64,000 bases of DNA from Polyangium sp. y55x31 (GCF_029946505.1 NZ_JARZHG010000035.1:57340-121339); one strand, 5' to 3'. Positions 1 to 8,824 are shown, numbered from the stretch's first letter. A program made the numbers and translations. Notes: generated from the sequence alone by a model not told the origin.

Positions 1-159
1 AGTGCGTCCCGTCCGAGCACGACGCGTCCTTATGCCAGCCACGCGAGCGACGACCATTGTCCCCCGGGGCACCGCTGGTCCGACGGCCGCTGCCACCAAG
101 CCGGCAAGGGGCACGATCCGAACAAGCATCGTGGCCATGGCAAGGCCAAGAAGAAGTAA
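1..159 (+). CDS. C-terminal fragment of a Cys/Lys-rich, probably secreted protein (5' end outside window)
   Basis: The window opens inside a gene. Reading from base 1 gives 52 residues before the TAA at 157-159. The fragment contains the motif CPPGHRWSDGRC (about residues 20-31) followed by a Gly/His/Lys-rich tail ending KAKKK. Short CPPG-x-W-x-G-x-C motifs are seen at the ends of small exported proteins in myxobacteria, so an envelope or secreted protein is a reasonable guess, but no domain can be named and the N-terminus is not visible. Codon choice is GC-rich like the rest of the window, which supports this frame over the two others. Confidence 0.55.
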   Translation, partial: SASRPSTTRPYASHASDDHCPPGHRWSDGRCHQAGKGHDPNKHRGHGKAKKK

Positions 160-206
160 CGACGGAAAGGACCACTCCGGCGTCGATCCGGGTTACCGTG
201 CCCTGC

Positions 207-632
207 ATGAGCAACGCGAAGCCCACCTTCCAGCTTTCTCCAGGCTCGCCGCGCGCCGCGGGCATCGAGGCGGTATGGAGCCTTCTCCCGCTCAAGATCC
301 CGACCGGCTGGGCGATCCGGTCGAACACGATCATTGCACGAAAGCTGCCGTCCGGAGAGGTCCAGACCAATGATTCGGAAGACCTCTTCTGGGCCGTCAA
401 GCTACCTTCGCCCAGCACCCACGTGTATTCGACGGATCCGGCCTCGCAGTGGCGGGAGATTCACGTGGACGCAGGCTGGTATCGTGACCATTTCCGGATC
501 GTCGTGCTCGATCCCGACTGGGATCACGTGCGGCACACGTTCAGCACCGCGTCCCTGGAGGAGTTCCTGCACCGCCTCGAAGCGTGGCTCCTGGAGATCG
601 CAAACGACGGGGACGTGCGGAACTTGACCTAG
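207..632 (+). CDS. Hypothetical protein, 141 aa
   Basis: A soluble, acidic protein of 141 residues beginning MSNAKPTF. The frame stays open upstream to base 57, but the upstream part reads as low-quality Arg/Pro-rich sequence overlapping the preceding gene, so the ATG at 207 is preferred. No strong ribosome-binding site is visible. There is no signal peptide or membrane segment. The sequence looks like a compact alpha/beta domain with Trp-rich stretches (ASQWREIHVDAGWYRDHF) and a C-terminal helix. I do not recognise the family. It ends tail to tail with the next gene, sharing the bases CTAG. Confidence 0.6.
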   Translation: MSNAKPTFQLSPGSPRAAGIEAVWSLLPLKIPTGWAIRSNTIIARKLPSGEVQTNDSEDLFWAVKLPSPSTHVYSTDPASQWREIHVDAGWYRDHFRIVVLDPDWDHVRHTFSTASLEEFLHRLEAWLLEIANDGDVRNLT

Positions 633-1312
633 CGCGCGCGCCGGACGAGGACCGTGACCCCCCAGAACAAGAGCGCGCCCGGCAGACCCCCCACGAAGAT
701 CGGCAGGAGTAGCTCGATCGTCAGCGGCTCGGGCCGGCGTTCGAGGTACCACGCGACCGCCGGGAGCGAGCCGAGCGCGACGGCGACGAGCGCAATACAA
801 AAGCCGAGGCGCGCGAGCGCCGTCCGGCCATGCACGAGCCCCGCGACGAGCCCGAACAGAGCGGCCACGACGATCGCCGGGGCGAGCGCGCCGGGATCGC
901 CGAACCACATGTCGAGCCAGCCCGCGCGGATCACGGCCCCGGCCACGCCACCGCCGGCGGCGATGCCGAAATTCCTCGCGGCGCGCAGGCTCTCGGGGTC
1001 CGCGTGTTTGTCGTCCATGGCCGCGCGGATCTCGGCACGCCCGGCGGCGATGATTTCGCGCGGATCACGCCCTTCGCGTCGCAACGTGACCGCGGCGAGG
1101 ACGAACATCAGGACGAGCGCCGGCACCTCGGTGACGATGAACGTGAGGCCGGCGGCCGCGAGCGGATGCGTCGCGGGATCTTCGCCGAGCTCGGCCGCGA
1201 GGAACACCGCGTAGGGACCGGTTCCGCTCGCGACCCAGTGGATCGTGAGCGCCAGCGCCGCGGCGCAGAGGAGTCCGCCGAGGATCCGGACGCGGAGCGG
1301 GAGAGGGTGCAC
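629..1312 (-). CDS. Multi-pass membrane protein of unknown function, 227 aa
   Basis: Predicted integral membrane protein of 227 residues. Hydrophobic segments lie at about residues 8-28, 50-75, 110-130, 140-160, 166-190 and 195-220, with a cytoplasmic-looking charged loop (REGRDPREIIAAGRAEIRAAMDDK) between the second and third. No enzymatic motif is visible. DUF-type small membrane proteins of this build are common in Polyangiales. It is the last of three closely spaced minus-strand genes (Tam-like methyltransferase, lipoprotein, this), separated by 24-32 bp, so they may be cotranscribed. Confidence 0.75.
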   Translation of the reverse strand: MHPLPLRVRILGGLLCAAALALTIHWVASGTGPYAVFLAAELGEDPATHPLAAAGLTFIVTEVPALVLMFVLAAVTLRREGRDPREIIAAGRAEIRAAMDDKHADPESLRAARNFGIAAGGGVAGAVIRAGWLDMWFGDPGALAPAIVVAALFGLVAGLVHGRTALARLGFCIALVAVALGSLPAVAWYLERRPEPLTIELLLPIFVGGLPGALLFWGVTVLVRRAR

Positions 1313-1336
1313 GGCGTGGGAGCGAGGCGGCTCGGG

Positions 1337-1585
1337 TCAGGGTTTTTGGATGGGCTTTTGGGTCTCGCAATCCACCTGCTCGACCCACGGCGGATTCGCG
1401 GCGTGCGTGATCGTGCAGGTCCCGTCTTCGTTGCGGGTGAAACCTTCCTTCACGCTGCCGAGGTTCGGCACCCAGCTCTCGTCCTGCGGCTGCGGCTTGG
1501 GGGGCTCCTGCGTCGCTCCGCCGCAACCCGCGGAGATCGTGACCACGAACGCAGCCGCGAGCCGCGGAGCTTTTTTGCGTCTCAT
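1337..1585 (-). CDS. Small lipoprotein, 82 aa
   Basis: Starts MRRKKAPRLAAAFVV with a classic basic n-region, a hydrophobic core and a lipobox ending ISAGC, so it should be lipid-anchored after cleavage by signal peptidase II. The mature part begins with a Pro/Gln-rich linker (EPPKPQPQDE) and then about 45 residues containing two Cys (DGTCTITHAA and VDCETQKP) that could form a disulfide. The open frame continues upstream through the neighbouring methyltransferase gene, but the signal peptide fixes the start at 1585. Function unknown. It sits 24 bp upstream of the membrane protein and 32 bp after the methyltransferase. Confidence 0.7.
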   Translation of the reverse strand: MRRKKAPRLAAAFVVTISAGCGGATQEPPKPQPQDESWVPNLGSVKEGFTRNEDGTCTITHAANPPWVEQVDCETQKPIQKP

Positions 1586-1617
1586 CCTGGCGAGTAGATG
1601 CGAACGCCGCCGCCCCG

Positions 1618-2391
1618 TCAAGGAGCCGAGACGCGCGTCGCCACGACGAACCGGCGCGTGAAAGGAAACGGCGTGCCGTAGGGCCGGGCAGGGTAGTCCG
1701 ATTGCAACGAGGGTCGGAGCGTGTCGAGGAAGGCCGCACCTTCCTCGGGGCCGAGCGCGGTCACGATGGGGCGCAGCGTGGTGCCGAGCAGCCATTGCAA
1801 GACGGCGTCTTCGCCGGGTAACACGTGCAGGTACGTCGTATCCCACGCCTCGACCGTGAACCCGAGGCCGACGAGGTGATCCAGATAAAACGAAAGGGGC
1901 TCGGCGTGCCCTCGGCGCACGTCACGGAGCGCTGCCGCAAAGCGGGGCAGGGCGCGGACCTCTTCCACGCGCCGATGCGAAGGCGCCTCGAAATTCGCGG
2001 GGATCTGAAAGGCCAGGATTCCCTCCGGGGCGAGCAGACCGGCGAGGTGCGTGAGCAGGGCGGCGTGGTCGTCGAGCCAGTGGAGGGCCGCATTGGAGAA
2101 GAGCACGGAGGCGGGCCCGGGGAGCGGGACACGAGCGAGATCGGCCTGGAGGAAGCGGACGCGAAAGGACGCGTGTTTCGCCTGCGCATCCGCGAGCATG
2201 GCCGCGGAGCTGTCCACGCCGAGGATCTCGGCTTCGGGCCAGCGCTCGCCGAGGGCGAGGGTCAGGTCGCCCGTGCCACAGCCGAGGTCGACGACCCGCG
2301 TGGGAGCCGCGGTCCTCACCTGCGCGAGCAAATCGAAAAACGGTCGGCGCCGCGCTTCGCGGAACAGGTTGTATTGCTTCGGATCCCACAT
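1618..2391 (-). CDS. tam: Trans-aconitate 2-methyltransferase-like SAM methyltransferase
   Basis: A 257-residue class I SAM-dependent methyltransferase. It opens with MWDPKQYNLF, the Tam-type N-terminus, then motif I VVDLGCGTG (about residues 33-41) and the acidic VDSS after strand 2. The sequence FSNAALHWLDDH corresponds to the substrate-side segment of Tam proteins. E. coli Tam (252 residues) methylates trans-aconitate, a toxic by-product of aconitase; length and motifs fit, though substrate specificity in distant relatives is uncertain. An in-frame ATG seven codons upstream is possible; 2391 matches the family start better. Divergent from the Thg1-like gene across 88 bp. Confidence 0.8.
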   Translation of the reverse strand: MWDPKQYNLFREARRRPFFDLLAQVRTAAPTRVVDLGCGTGDLTLALGERWPEAEILGVDSSAAMLADAQAKHASFRVRFLQADLARVPLPGPASVLFSNAALHWLDDHAALLTHLAGLLAPEGILAFQIPANFEAPSHRRVEEVRALPRFAAALRDVRRGHAEPLSFYLDHLVGLGFTVEAWDTTYLHVLPGEDAVLQWLLGTTLRPIVTALGPEEGAAFLDTLRPSLQSDYPARPYGTPFPFTRRFVVATRVSAP

Positions 2392-2479
2392 CGAACACGG
2401 CGCACGTAACACGGCCGTGCCGGGGTTGCCATGCAGGATCGTCGCGACGAAGGCCTCGGGCTGCTACCTTGGCCGCGCC

Positions 2480-3286
2480 ATGAAGTTCGATGATCTCGAA
2501 GCGAAGATGCGGATCTTCGAGACCGCACACGATCACCACGTCCTGCCGGGTATCTACATGGTCGCGCGCCTCGACGGCCGCGGCTTCACCAAGCTCGTCC
2601 GCGAGCGCAAGCCGTTCGAGGCGCCCTTCGACGTCCGCGTCCGCGACATGATGGTCGAGACCACAAAGCACCTCATGGACTGCGGATTCCCCGTGGTCTA
2701 CGGCTACACGCAAAGCGACGAGATCTCCCTCTTGTTTCGCCGCGACACGGACGTGTTCGGCCGCAAGCTGCGCAAGTACGAGTCGATCCTGGCCGGCGAG
2801 GCGAGCGCCAAGTTCGCGCGGCTCCTCGACGATCACGCGGCCTTCGACGCCCGCATCTCGCAGCTCCCCACCGAGAAGGACGTCGTCGATTACTTCCGCT
2901 GGCGGCACGAGGACGCGCACCGGAATGCGCTCGGCGGGCATTGTTACTGGCTGCTGCGATCACAAGGGCTCTCGGATCGCGCGGCGACGCGGCGGCTCGA
3001 AGGGCAATCGGTGGCGGAGCGAAACGAGCTCTTGTTCCAGAACGGGATCCAGTTCAACGAGCTGCCGGCGTGGCAAAAACGCGGGGTGGGGCTTCATTAT
3101 CGCGACGTCGAGCACGTCGGCCGAGACGGGCGCGATGGAAGCGCCGTCGTCACGACGCGGCGCAGGCTCCACGTGGAGTTCGAGTTGCCGCTGGGGATGG
3201 CGTACACGGCGTTCGTGCAGCAGCGGATCGAGGAGGCGACGCCGGCGAAGACCCCTCGGGGGGACGAGGAGCGCCTCGAACCATGA
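2480..3286 (+). CDS. Thg1-like protein (tRNA-His guanylyltransferase family, 3'-5' polymerase)
   Basis: A 268-residue member of the Thg1/Thg1-like protein family, which adds nucleotides to RNA 5' ends in the reverse (3'-5') direction. Eukaryotic Thg1 adds the essential G-1 to tRNA-His; bacterial TLPs are better known for template-dependent 5'-end repair of tRNAs. Visible hallmarks are ARLDGRGFTKL with the metal-binding Asp32, the second metal site in QSDEISLLF (Asp80, Glu81) and the HRNA segment near residue 147 corresponding to the family H-x-N motif. It ends in an ATGA overlap with the following phosphoesterase, so the two are translationally coupled. Most bacteria lack this family; it is patchily present in myxobacteria. 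Confidence 0.88.
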   Translation: MKFDDLEAKMRIFETAHDHHVLPGIYMVARLDGRGFTKLVRERKPFEAPFDVRVRDMMVETTKHLMDCGFPVVYGYTQSDEISLLFRRDTDVFGRKLRKYESILAGEASAKFARLLDDHAAFDARISQLPTEKDVVDYFRWRHEDAHRNALGGHCYWLLRSQGLSDRAATRRLEGQSVAERNELLFQNGIQFNELPAWQKRGVGLHYRDVEHVGRDGRDGSAVVTTRRRLHVEFELPLGMAYTAFVQQRIEEATPAKTPRGDEERLEP

Positions 3287-4407
3287 CCGGACGTCGTCGC
3301 ATGTTCGTGATGGGCGACCCGCAAGCGCCCATGGCCAAAGTGCTGGCCGTGCTCGAAGCGCACGCCGCGCTCGGCGCAGACGGGCGGCTCGCCGAGGACG
3401 TCGTGCTCGTATCGATGGGAGACCATTTCGATTACGATCTCGACGATCCCGTGGGCGCGGGGGTCGAGGGGCTCCGCACGCTGCGGTGGCTCGCCAATCA
3501 TGATCCGGCGCAGGTGCAGCTGCTCTTCGGCAACCACGACGCGGCGCGGGTCATGGAGCTGATCCGCCTCGACGACACGTGCTTCGCGGCGGCGCGCGCG
3601 CTCGGGCGCTCGATGGCCGAGATTTGGCGGCGCGAGGGCAACGAGGCCGTCGCACGGTGCAAGCAGTTGTTCGCAGAGCAGTTCCCCGATGTGCCGACGC
3701 CAGGGCTCGCGGCGCGTGATTACGCGTCGTACAGCGAGGCCCAGCGCGAGCTCGTCATCGAGCTCTTGCTCGCCGGCCGCTTTCACCTCGCGCTTTCGGG
3801 CGTGCTTCCCGATGGCCGCGAAGTGCTTTTGACCCACGCGGGCGTGACCCAGCGCGAGCTCGTCCTGCTCGGCCTGCCGGACGAGCGCGACCCGCACCGG
3901 CTGGCCGCGGCCCTCGAGCAGCACATGCGCGCGGCGATCGAGGCGCGGCGCGCGGAGTGGCAAGGCGGCGCACGTACGCCTCTGTCCCTCGCACCGCTCC
4001 ACGTCCCCGGCTCCGCGGGCCAGGAGGGCGGCGGCCTCCTGTACCATCGCCCTGTGCGCGTCGATCGGCCAGGCGGTGATCCCACGTGGGAGCTCGATCC
4101 CGCGCGCCCGCGCCGCTTCGACCCGCGCTCGCTCCCGCGAGGCCTGAGGCAGGTCGCAGGTCATACCGGCCATCGAAAGTGCAAGGCGGAGCTCGGGGAC
4201 GATTGGCTGACGGAGGCCGCGCGCGAGCACGAGATCGGCGGGATCCGCACGCTGCGCATCGAGGGCGACGCCGTCCTCTACGACCTCGGCGTCCTTCCGG
4301 GCCGGACCGGCGCGACGGACCTCCATCTCGTCGACGGCGAGATGCGGCACGTCGCGGCTTCCGATTACCCGCTCCTCCCGCTCGCCGAGCTCCTCGTCCC
4401 CGCGTGA
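3283..4407 (+). CDS. Calcineurin-like metallophosphoesterase
   Basis: A 374-residue metallophosphoesterase. The metal-binding signature is spread over residues 10-90: GDPQAP (Asp12, in place of the more common GDxHG), then SMGDHFDYD (Asp47) and FGNHDAARV (residues 82-90), with later His residues in LTHAGVTQRE and QVAGHTGH. This is the PPP/diadenosine-tetraphosphatase-like arrangement. Its start codon overlaps the stop of the Thg1-like gene (ATGA), which argues for a shared role, for instance trimming or dephosphorylating RNA or nucleotide 5' ends before or after reverse polymerisation. That link is inference; the substrate is unknown. A stem-loop follows about 5 bases after the stop. Confidence 0.82.
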   Translation: MTGRRRMFVMGDPQAPMAKVLAVLEAHAALGADGRLAEDVVLVSMGDHFDYDLDDPVGAGVEGLRTLRWLANHDPAQVQLLFGNHDAARVMELIRLDDTCFAAARALGRSMAEIWRREGNEAVARCKQLFAEQFPDVPTPGLAARDYASYSEAQRELVIELLLAGRFHLALSGVLPDGREVLLTHAGVTQRELVLLGLPDERDPHRLAAALEQHMRAAIEARRAEWQGGARTPLSLAPLHVPGSAGQEGGGLLYHRPVRVDRPGGDPTWELDPARPRRFDPRSLPRGLRQVAGHTGHRKCKAELGDDWLTEAAREHEIGGIRTLRIEGDAVLYDLGVLPGRTGATDLHLVDGEMRHVAASDYPLLPLAELLVPA

Positions 4408-4411
4408 GCCC

Positions 4412-4449
4412 ACGGCGCCCTGCATGTCACTTGACAGACATGCAGGCGC
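4412..4449. terminator. Imperfect stem-loop after the Thg1/phosphoesterase operon
   Basis: CTGCATGTC at 4420-4428 pairs perfectly with GACATGCAG at 4437-4445 around an 8-base loop, and flanking GGCGCC/GCGCCC extends the stem with one bulge. There is no T-tract. It lies between the phosphoesterase stop and the Sel1 gene start, so it could be a terminator or a leader hairpin for the next gene. Confidence 0.4.
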
Positions 4450-4458
4450 CCCTGTCCG

Positions 4459-6402
4459 ATGGAGCCTATGCCTCGCTCGGCCGTTTCGCTTTTCCTCGGC
4501 CTCGCACTGCTCGCGCCCGCCGCGTGTGGAGGAACTGCGCCGCAGGAGTCGGCGCCCAAGGTGGCCACGAGCACCGCCGCGGGCGCCTGCGAGGCCAAGA
4601 CCGAGGGCGCGTGCAAGGCTGCGTGCGACGGCGGAAACGCGGCCTGCTGCGAGCGTCTCGGCGACCTCGTGATGCAGGATCGCGACCGCGGGCCTTCGCG
4701 GGTCCGTGCGGCGTCGGAGGCGCTCGGCAAGGCGTGTAGCGGCGGCCGCGCACGCGGCTGCCAGAAGCTCTCCCGGCTCATGCTGTACGGTTTTTCCGGG
4801 GCGCTCGACGCCGACCCCGTGCAAGCCGCGACCCTCGCGCGCCGCGCCTGCGACGGCGGCGATCCCGCAGGATGTGGTGATCTCGGGAGAATGCTTCTTC
4901 ACGGCATCGGCGCCGACGTCGACGAGCAACGCGGGGCCCCGCTGCTCGCGCGGGCCTGCGACGAGGGCGACGGCGCGAGCTGCGACGTGCTCGGCACCGC
5001 GCTCATCTTCGGCCTCGCCGTGACGCCGGATCAGGAGCGCGCCTTGGAGCTCTTCGTCAAGGCCGCGCAGACGAGCGAGAAGGGCTGCGCCGCCGGTGAT
5101 CCACGCGCTTGTCTTTCCCTTGGAAAGGCACTCGTCCTCGGGCGCGGCGCGCGGCGGGAGCAACCCCGCGCCGCGGCGCTCTTCCAGCGCGCCTGCATGG
5201 CGGGGCTCGCCGACGGATGCAACTGGCTGAGCGTGGCCTATACGTACGGCCTCGGCGTCCCGATCGACGCGCCTCGGGCCCGCGCCCTCGCACAGCAGAG
5301 CTGCGAGGAAGGCAGCCCCCACGGCTGCGGCACGCTCGGCACCCTCCTCGCCTACGGCGTGGGCGGCGCGCGTGATCCCGACGAAGGGGCCGCGGTCGCG
5401 CGGCGCGCTTGTGACGCCGATCCCTCGGCCTGCATCCACCTCGCCTCGGCGTACGACAAGGGCGCGGGCGTACCCGAGGATGCGCAGAAAGCAGCCTCGC
5501 TCTACCGGCGTGCATGCGCCGCCGGTGACGTGCAGTCCTGCATGGCGTTCGGGCTCGTCATGGTGCGAGGCGAAGGCATCGCGACGGACAAGCAGGGCGG
5601 CTACGCGATCGTCTCCGCGGCGTGCGACGCGCGCTCCCCCGACGCCTGCACGGTGCTCGGCAAGCTCATCCAGAAGGGGACGACGGCCGCGCCGGATCCG
5701 ACGCGCGCACTCGCGCTTTTCCTGGAGAGCTGCGAGGCGGGCGCGCCGATGGGCTGCGAGCAGGCGGGCATCAGTTACGCCGAGGGGAAGGGGGCGGCGC
5801 GCGACGACGCACGCGCGGCCGAGCTTTTTCGCCGCGCGTGCGATAGCCAGCAAGAGAGCGCGTGCCTCGAGCTCGGCGTCTTTCGCGCCGAGGGTCGCGG
5901 CGGCCCGCGCGACGAGGCCGCGTCCACCGCGCTCCTCCAGAAGGCGTGTGAAGCCAAGATCGACATCGGCTGCACGCTCGTCGCCGCGAAGCCGGCCGAT
6001 CGCGCCGCCTTGCACGCCAAGCACCGCACGAAGGTCGACGAATGCAATGCGCTCATCGATGTCATCAACGTGGGCGTCGAGGACCTCAACAAGGCGCCGG
6101 GCCCGGACGCGACGACCGATCCGACGGGCGCGCGCGCGCTCGGCAGCATGGCCGATGTGATGGACCGCGTGGCGCAGCAGGCGGCGGGCGTCCGCCTCAC
6201 CGTGCCCGAGCTCGTCCAGTTCAATGCCGATTATCGCGGCATGGCCGTCGCCGTCGCGAAGGCCGCGCGCGCCATGGCGAAGGCCGCGGACGCGCAGGAC
6301 GCCGCCGCGATCACCGCCGCGCAGGCCGACCTCGACAAGGCGGTCAAGCAAGAGGACCCGCTCGTCGACGCCATCAACGCTTTTTGCCAGGAAAAACAAT
6401 GA
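4459..6402 (+). CDS. Sel1-repeat (TPR-like) lipoprotein with paired cysteines
   Basis: A 647-residue exported protein. The N-terminus MEPMPRSAVSLFLGLALLAPAACGG is a lipoprotein signal (lipobox PAAC). About a dozen Sel1-like repeats of roughly 36 residues follow (residues 60-510), each with the pattern RAC-x(2)GDP-x-GC-x(2)LG. A Cys at the end of one helix and one two turns later recur in nearly every repeat, as in extracellular cysteine-rich Sel1 proteins of the HcpA type. The last 130 residues are a Cys-poor helical bundle. Sel1 repeats bind proteins; the partner is unknown. The stop overlaps the start of the next lipoprotein gene (ATGA). A second ATG at 4468 is an alternative start. Confidence 0.82.
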   Translation: MEPMPRSAVSLFLGLALLAPAACGGTAPQESAPKVATSTAAGACEAKTEGACKAACDGGNAACCERLGDLVMQDRDRGPSRVRAASEALGKACSGGRARGCQKLSRLMLYGFSGALDADPVQAATLARRACDGGDPAGCGDLGRMLLHGIGADVDEQRGAPLLARACDEGDGASCDVLGTALIFGLAVTPDQERALELFVKAAQTSEKGCAAGDPRACLSLGKALVLGRGARREQPRAAALFQRACMAGLADGCNWLSVAYTYGLGVPIDAPRARALAQQSCEEGSPHGCGTLGTLLAYGVGGARDPDEGAAVARRACDADPSACIHLASAYDKGAGVPEDAQKAASLYRRACAAGDVQSCMAFGLVMVRGEGIATDKQGGYAIVSAACDARSPDACTVLGKLIQKGTTAAPDPTRALALFLESCEAGAPMGCEQAGISYAEGKGAARDDARAAELFRRACDSQQESACLELGVFRAEGRGGPRDEAASTALLQKACEAKIDIGCTLVAAKPADRAALHAKHRTKVDECNALIDVINVGVEDLNKAPGPDATTDPTGARALGSMADVMDRVAQQAAGVRLTVPELVQFNADYRGMAVAVAKAARAMAKAADAQDAAAITAAQADLDKAVKQEDPLVDAINAFCQEKQ

Positions 6403-7844
6403 TCTTTCGTCCTCGAATCCTCTCGCTCGCCGCCCTCGCCGCGCTCGCGCTCTCCTGCTCCAAATCGCCCCCGACGCCCGAAAAAGAGGCCACGGCCACG
6501 CCGAGCGCCGCGCCCGTCGCCCCGAGCGCGAGCGCGAGCGCCACGTCGGCCGAGCCGCCGAAAGCGACGATTCCGACGCTCTTCCCCGAGCCGTTCGAGG
6601 GCACGAAGGGCATGTGGGTGGACCTCTTCGCCATCGAAGGCGCGCTCATCGTCACCGAGGGCCTGCGCGTCGGCCGCATCGTCGAAGAGCGCGTCGAATG
6701 GATCGGCAGCATCCCGGACGGCAACCAGTCCCTCGGCGGCAACCGCATTTCCTCCGTCCACGGCTTCTGGCCGGACGGCGTCGACGTCCTTTACACGACG
6801 AACGAGGGCCGCGCGCTGATGCCCACGCTCTTCCCGCTGACCGGAAAAGGCGTGGAGCGCAGGTTCGGCCCGGGCGGCGGGCTCGGGTGGATCAATGGCA
6901 CGACGCGGCTCGGCAAGACGACGCTCGTGGTGGGCTACGACGGGGACGGGGGCCACCGCATCGAGACGGTTCGAGGGCCGACCTGGGTGCAGAAACCCCT
7001 CGACGCCGAGAAGGGCGGCTGCAAGGAGGACGAGGTGCGAAAGGCCTGGAGCGGCGATGAGGCGGCGCTCGCGCTCCCGCCCCGCGCCATCGCCGGGACC
7101 GAGGCCGGCACGCTCGTGACGCTCGGAAACCTCTGCGAGCGGGACAAGAGCCCGGCCGCGGAGGTCTGGGACCAACCGGGCAAATCGCGCATCGTCGAGC
7201 TCGGCAGCATGATCAAGGAGCTCGGCTACTTCCCCAAGATCCTCCGCGGCAAGGGCGACGACCTCTGGATCGAATCGAAGCCGGTGCTCCATTACAACGG
7301 CGGGAAATTCGAAGCCTTGCCGACCCTGGACAAACCGCTCCAGAACCTCTTCGTCTCGCCGAGCGGCAAGCTCCACGCCATCGCGGGCCGATCGATCGTC
7401 CGCTTCGACGAGGGCAAGTGGACGACGATCGCGAACTTCCCCCGGCCCATGCGGTTCAGCACGATCGCCATGGATGAAAAGGAGACGATCTGGGTGTCGT
7501 ACAGCGGCGTGTCGCGGCTGCGCGAGACGCAAAACGCCGAGACGGAGGACAACTGCGCGACGCCGTTCGTGTACCTGTACGAGGTGTCCTGGAAAAACGA
7601 CGCGAAATACACCTATCCGACGACCTCGAAGGCGCTCTCCACGTTCCCCGCGGTCGCCGACATCGGGCTCGTCGAGTATTACGACGACGGCCGGCGCCTC
7701 GGCGTCACGGTGAAGAGCAAGGAGCAAGGCGAGGCCGTCATCGCCCACGTCAAGGCGAACATGAAGGACGAGCACCCCGAGCTCATCTGTTACGCCCCGA
7801 GAAGCCCCCGGGTCATCGAGATCAAGGCCGCAAAATCGAAATGA
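6399..7844 (+). CDS. Lipoprotein with probable beta-propeller fold, 481 aa
   Basis: Begins MIFRPRILSLAALAALALSCSK, a clear lipoprotein signal with lipobox ALSC, followed by a Pro/Ala/Ser-rich linker to about residue 55. The rest has repeated short strands with aromatic and Gly residues (GMWVDLFAIEG, NGGKFEAL, DEGKWTTIANF, ETIWVSYSGVSRL), the usual look of a seven-bladed propeller or two-component-regulator-propeller-like domain. No catalytic motif is evident. It starts inside the stop of the Sel1 lipoprotein gene, so the two are translationally coupled and may act together at the outer membrane. Confidence 0.75.
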   Translation: MIFRPRILSLAALAALALSCSKSPPTPEKEATATPSAAPVAPSASASATSAEPPKATIPTLFPEPFEGTKGMWVDLFAIEGALIVTEGLRVGRIVEERVEWIGSIPDGNQSLGGNRISSVHGFWPDGVDVLYTTNEGRALMPTLFPLTGKGVERRFGPGGGLGWINGTTRLGKTTLVVGYDGDGGHRIETVRGPTWVQKPLDAEKGGCKEDEVRKAWSGDEAALALPPRAIAGTEAGTLVTLGNLCERDKSPAAEVWDQPGKSRIVELGSMIKELGYFPKILRGKGDDLWIESKPVLHYNGGKFEALPTLDKPLQNLFVSPSGKLHAIAGRSIVRFDEGKWTTIANFPRPMRFSTIAMDEKETIWVSYSGVSRLRETQNAETEDNCATPFVYLYEVSWKNDAKYTYPTTSKALSTFPAVADIGLVEYYDDGRRLGVTVKSKEQGEAVIAHVKANMKDEHPELICYAPRSPRVIEIKAAKSK

Positions 7845-7859
7845 AGAGCGCCCGTGCCC

Positions 7860-7885
7860 GCCCGCGCCTCACGCCGCGCGCGGGC
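7860..7885. terminator. GC-rich hairpin between convergent genes
   Basis: GCCCGCGC (7860-7867) pairs with GCGCGGGC (7878-7885) over a 10-base loop, straddling the 24 bp between two convergent genes and the last codons of the minus-strand gene. There is no T-tract, so this is only a possible bidirectional terminator. Confidence 0.3.
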
Positions 7886-8663
7886 ATCCCGTGAAATACA
7901 GCGCCGACCCCGCGACGCCTGCGTCCCATTCGTAGGCGTCGCCGCCGGGCACGGAGCGCGCAATCGAAAGGAGCTCGTCGGGCGCATACGCGCGAATCGC
8001 GGAGACCGTGCCGTCCCAAGCCACGAGCGCCGGGATCAGCGGGAGGAGATACGTCAGCGCCCAGCGCGACGCCCGCAGCGGGCGCACGAAGGGGACCAGG
8101 ACAAACGAGCCGACGAACAACGTCGCCATGTTGACCCCCATCGCCACCGGCGCGAGCACGGTCGGCAGCCGCCGCAGCGCGGGCGAGGCCGCGACGTCGA
8201 AAAAACCGAGCGGCTTGCCGTCGCGCACGATGGAGGCAACGAGCGCCGTGACAGCCTCGGGCGGGAAATGGTGCAGCGCGCCCCACATCGTGCGCACGCC
8301 GTCGAGCTCGGACGGGACGGAGAGGGCGTCGACAGGCTCTTCGCGATAGACGAGCCTGGAGTCGTTCCTCTCCGCAACACGCGCGCGGCCCGCCTCGTTC
8401 GGATACCGGTCCGTCAGGACGAACCGCACGTCCTCGCGCCCCGCATCACGCAGCGCGCGGATCGCGTAGAGCGCGCCGCCGCCGCCACCCGAGCACACGT
8501 CGATCACCTGCGTCTTGCCGGTCCGATCGAGGAGCGCCTCGAGCTTCGGGACGACCCCGCGGTAAAACCCCAGGCGATCAAAGCCAAAATCGAGGAGATC
8601 GGTGCCCCCGTCGCGGACGGCGGCGGGCATCCAAGGGAGATCCTCGAGCTCGACGAGTTGCAT
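7869..8663 (-). CDS. Class I SAM-dependent methyltransferase with C-terminal hydrophobic region
   Basis: A 264-residue protein beginning MQLVELEDLPWMPA. Motif I is the Gly-rich VIDVCSGGGGGALY (about residues 53-66), followed by LTDRYPNE as the acidic strand-2 region and MWGALHHFPPEAV where class I methyltransferases have the post-II segment. The C-terminal third carries two strongly hydrophobic stretches (LPTVLAPVAMGVNMATLFVG and ALTYLLPLIPALVAW), suggesting membrane association and perhaps a lipophilic substrate. The open frame continues upstream of 8663, but that part is Arg/Gly-rich and non-homologous in appearance, so 8663 is preferred. Substrate unknown. Confidence 0.7.
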   Translation of the reverse strand: MQLVELEDLPWMPAAVRDGGTDLLDFGFDRLGFYRGVVPKLEALLDRTGKTQVIDVCSGGGGGALYAIRALRDAGREDVRFVLTDRYPNEAGRARVAERNDSRLVYREEPVDALSVPSELDGVRTMWGALHHFPPEAVTALVASIVRDGKPLGFFDVAASPALRRLPTVLAPVAMGVNMATLFVGSFVLVPFVRPLRASRWALTYLLPLIPALVAWDGTVSAIRAYAPDELLSIARSVPGGDAYEWDAGVAGSALYFTGCPRAA

Positions 8664-8824
8664 GCGGCGCACGATCGCGATGATGAGGGCGCCCGCGCCG
8701 CACTTCAAGGCCCACGCGCATCCATCCCCGCCGGGCTCGGACCGCCGCCGGAAAAATGCACGGGCGACCGATGAGTCTTCGCCGCCCCGGCAGTCCAAGC
8801 CCCAGAAACCCCACGGAGGCACCG

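Noticed and set aside
4431..4436. TTGACA resembling a -35 box upstream of the Sel1 gene
   Set aside because: It sits in the loop of a hairpin and no -10 element is found at suitable spacing.
3097..6399. 1100-codon open frame on the minus strand
   Set aside because: It lies opposite the Thg1, phosphoesterase and Sel1 genes, all with clear motifs. Its product is Arg/Ala/Gly noise typical of shadow frames in GC-rich DNA.
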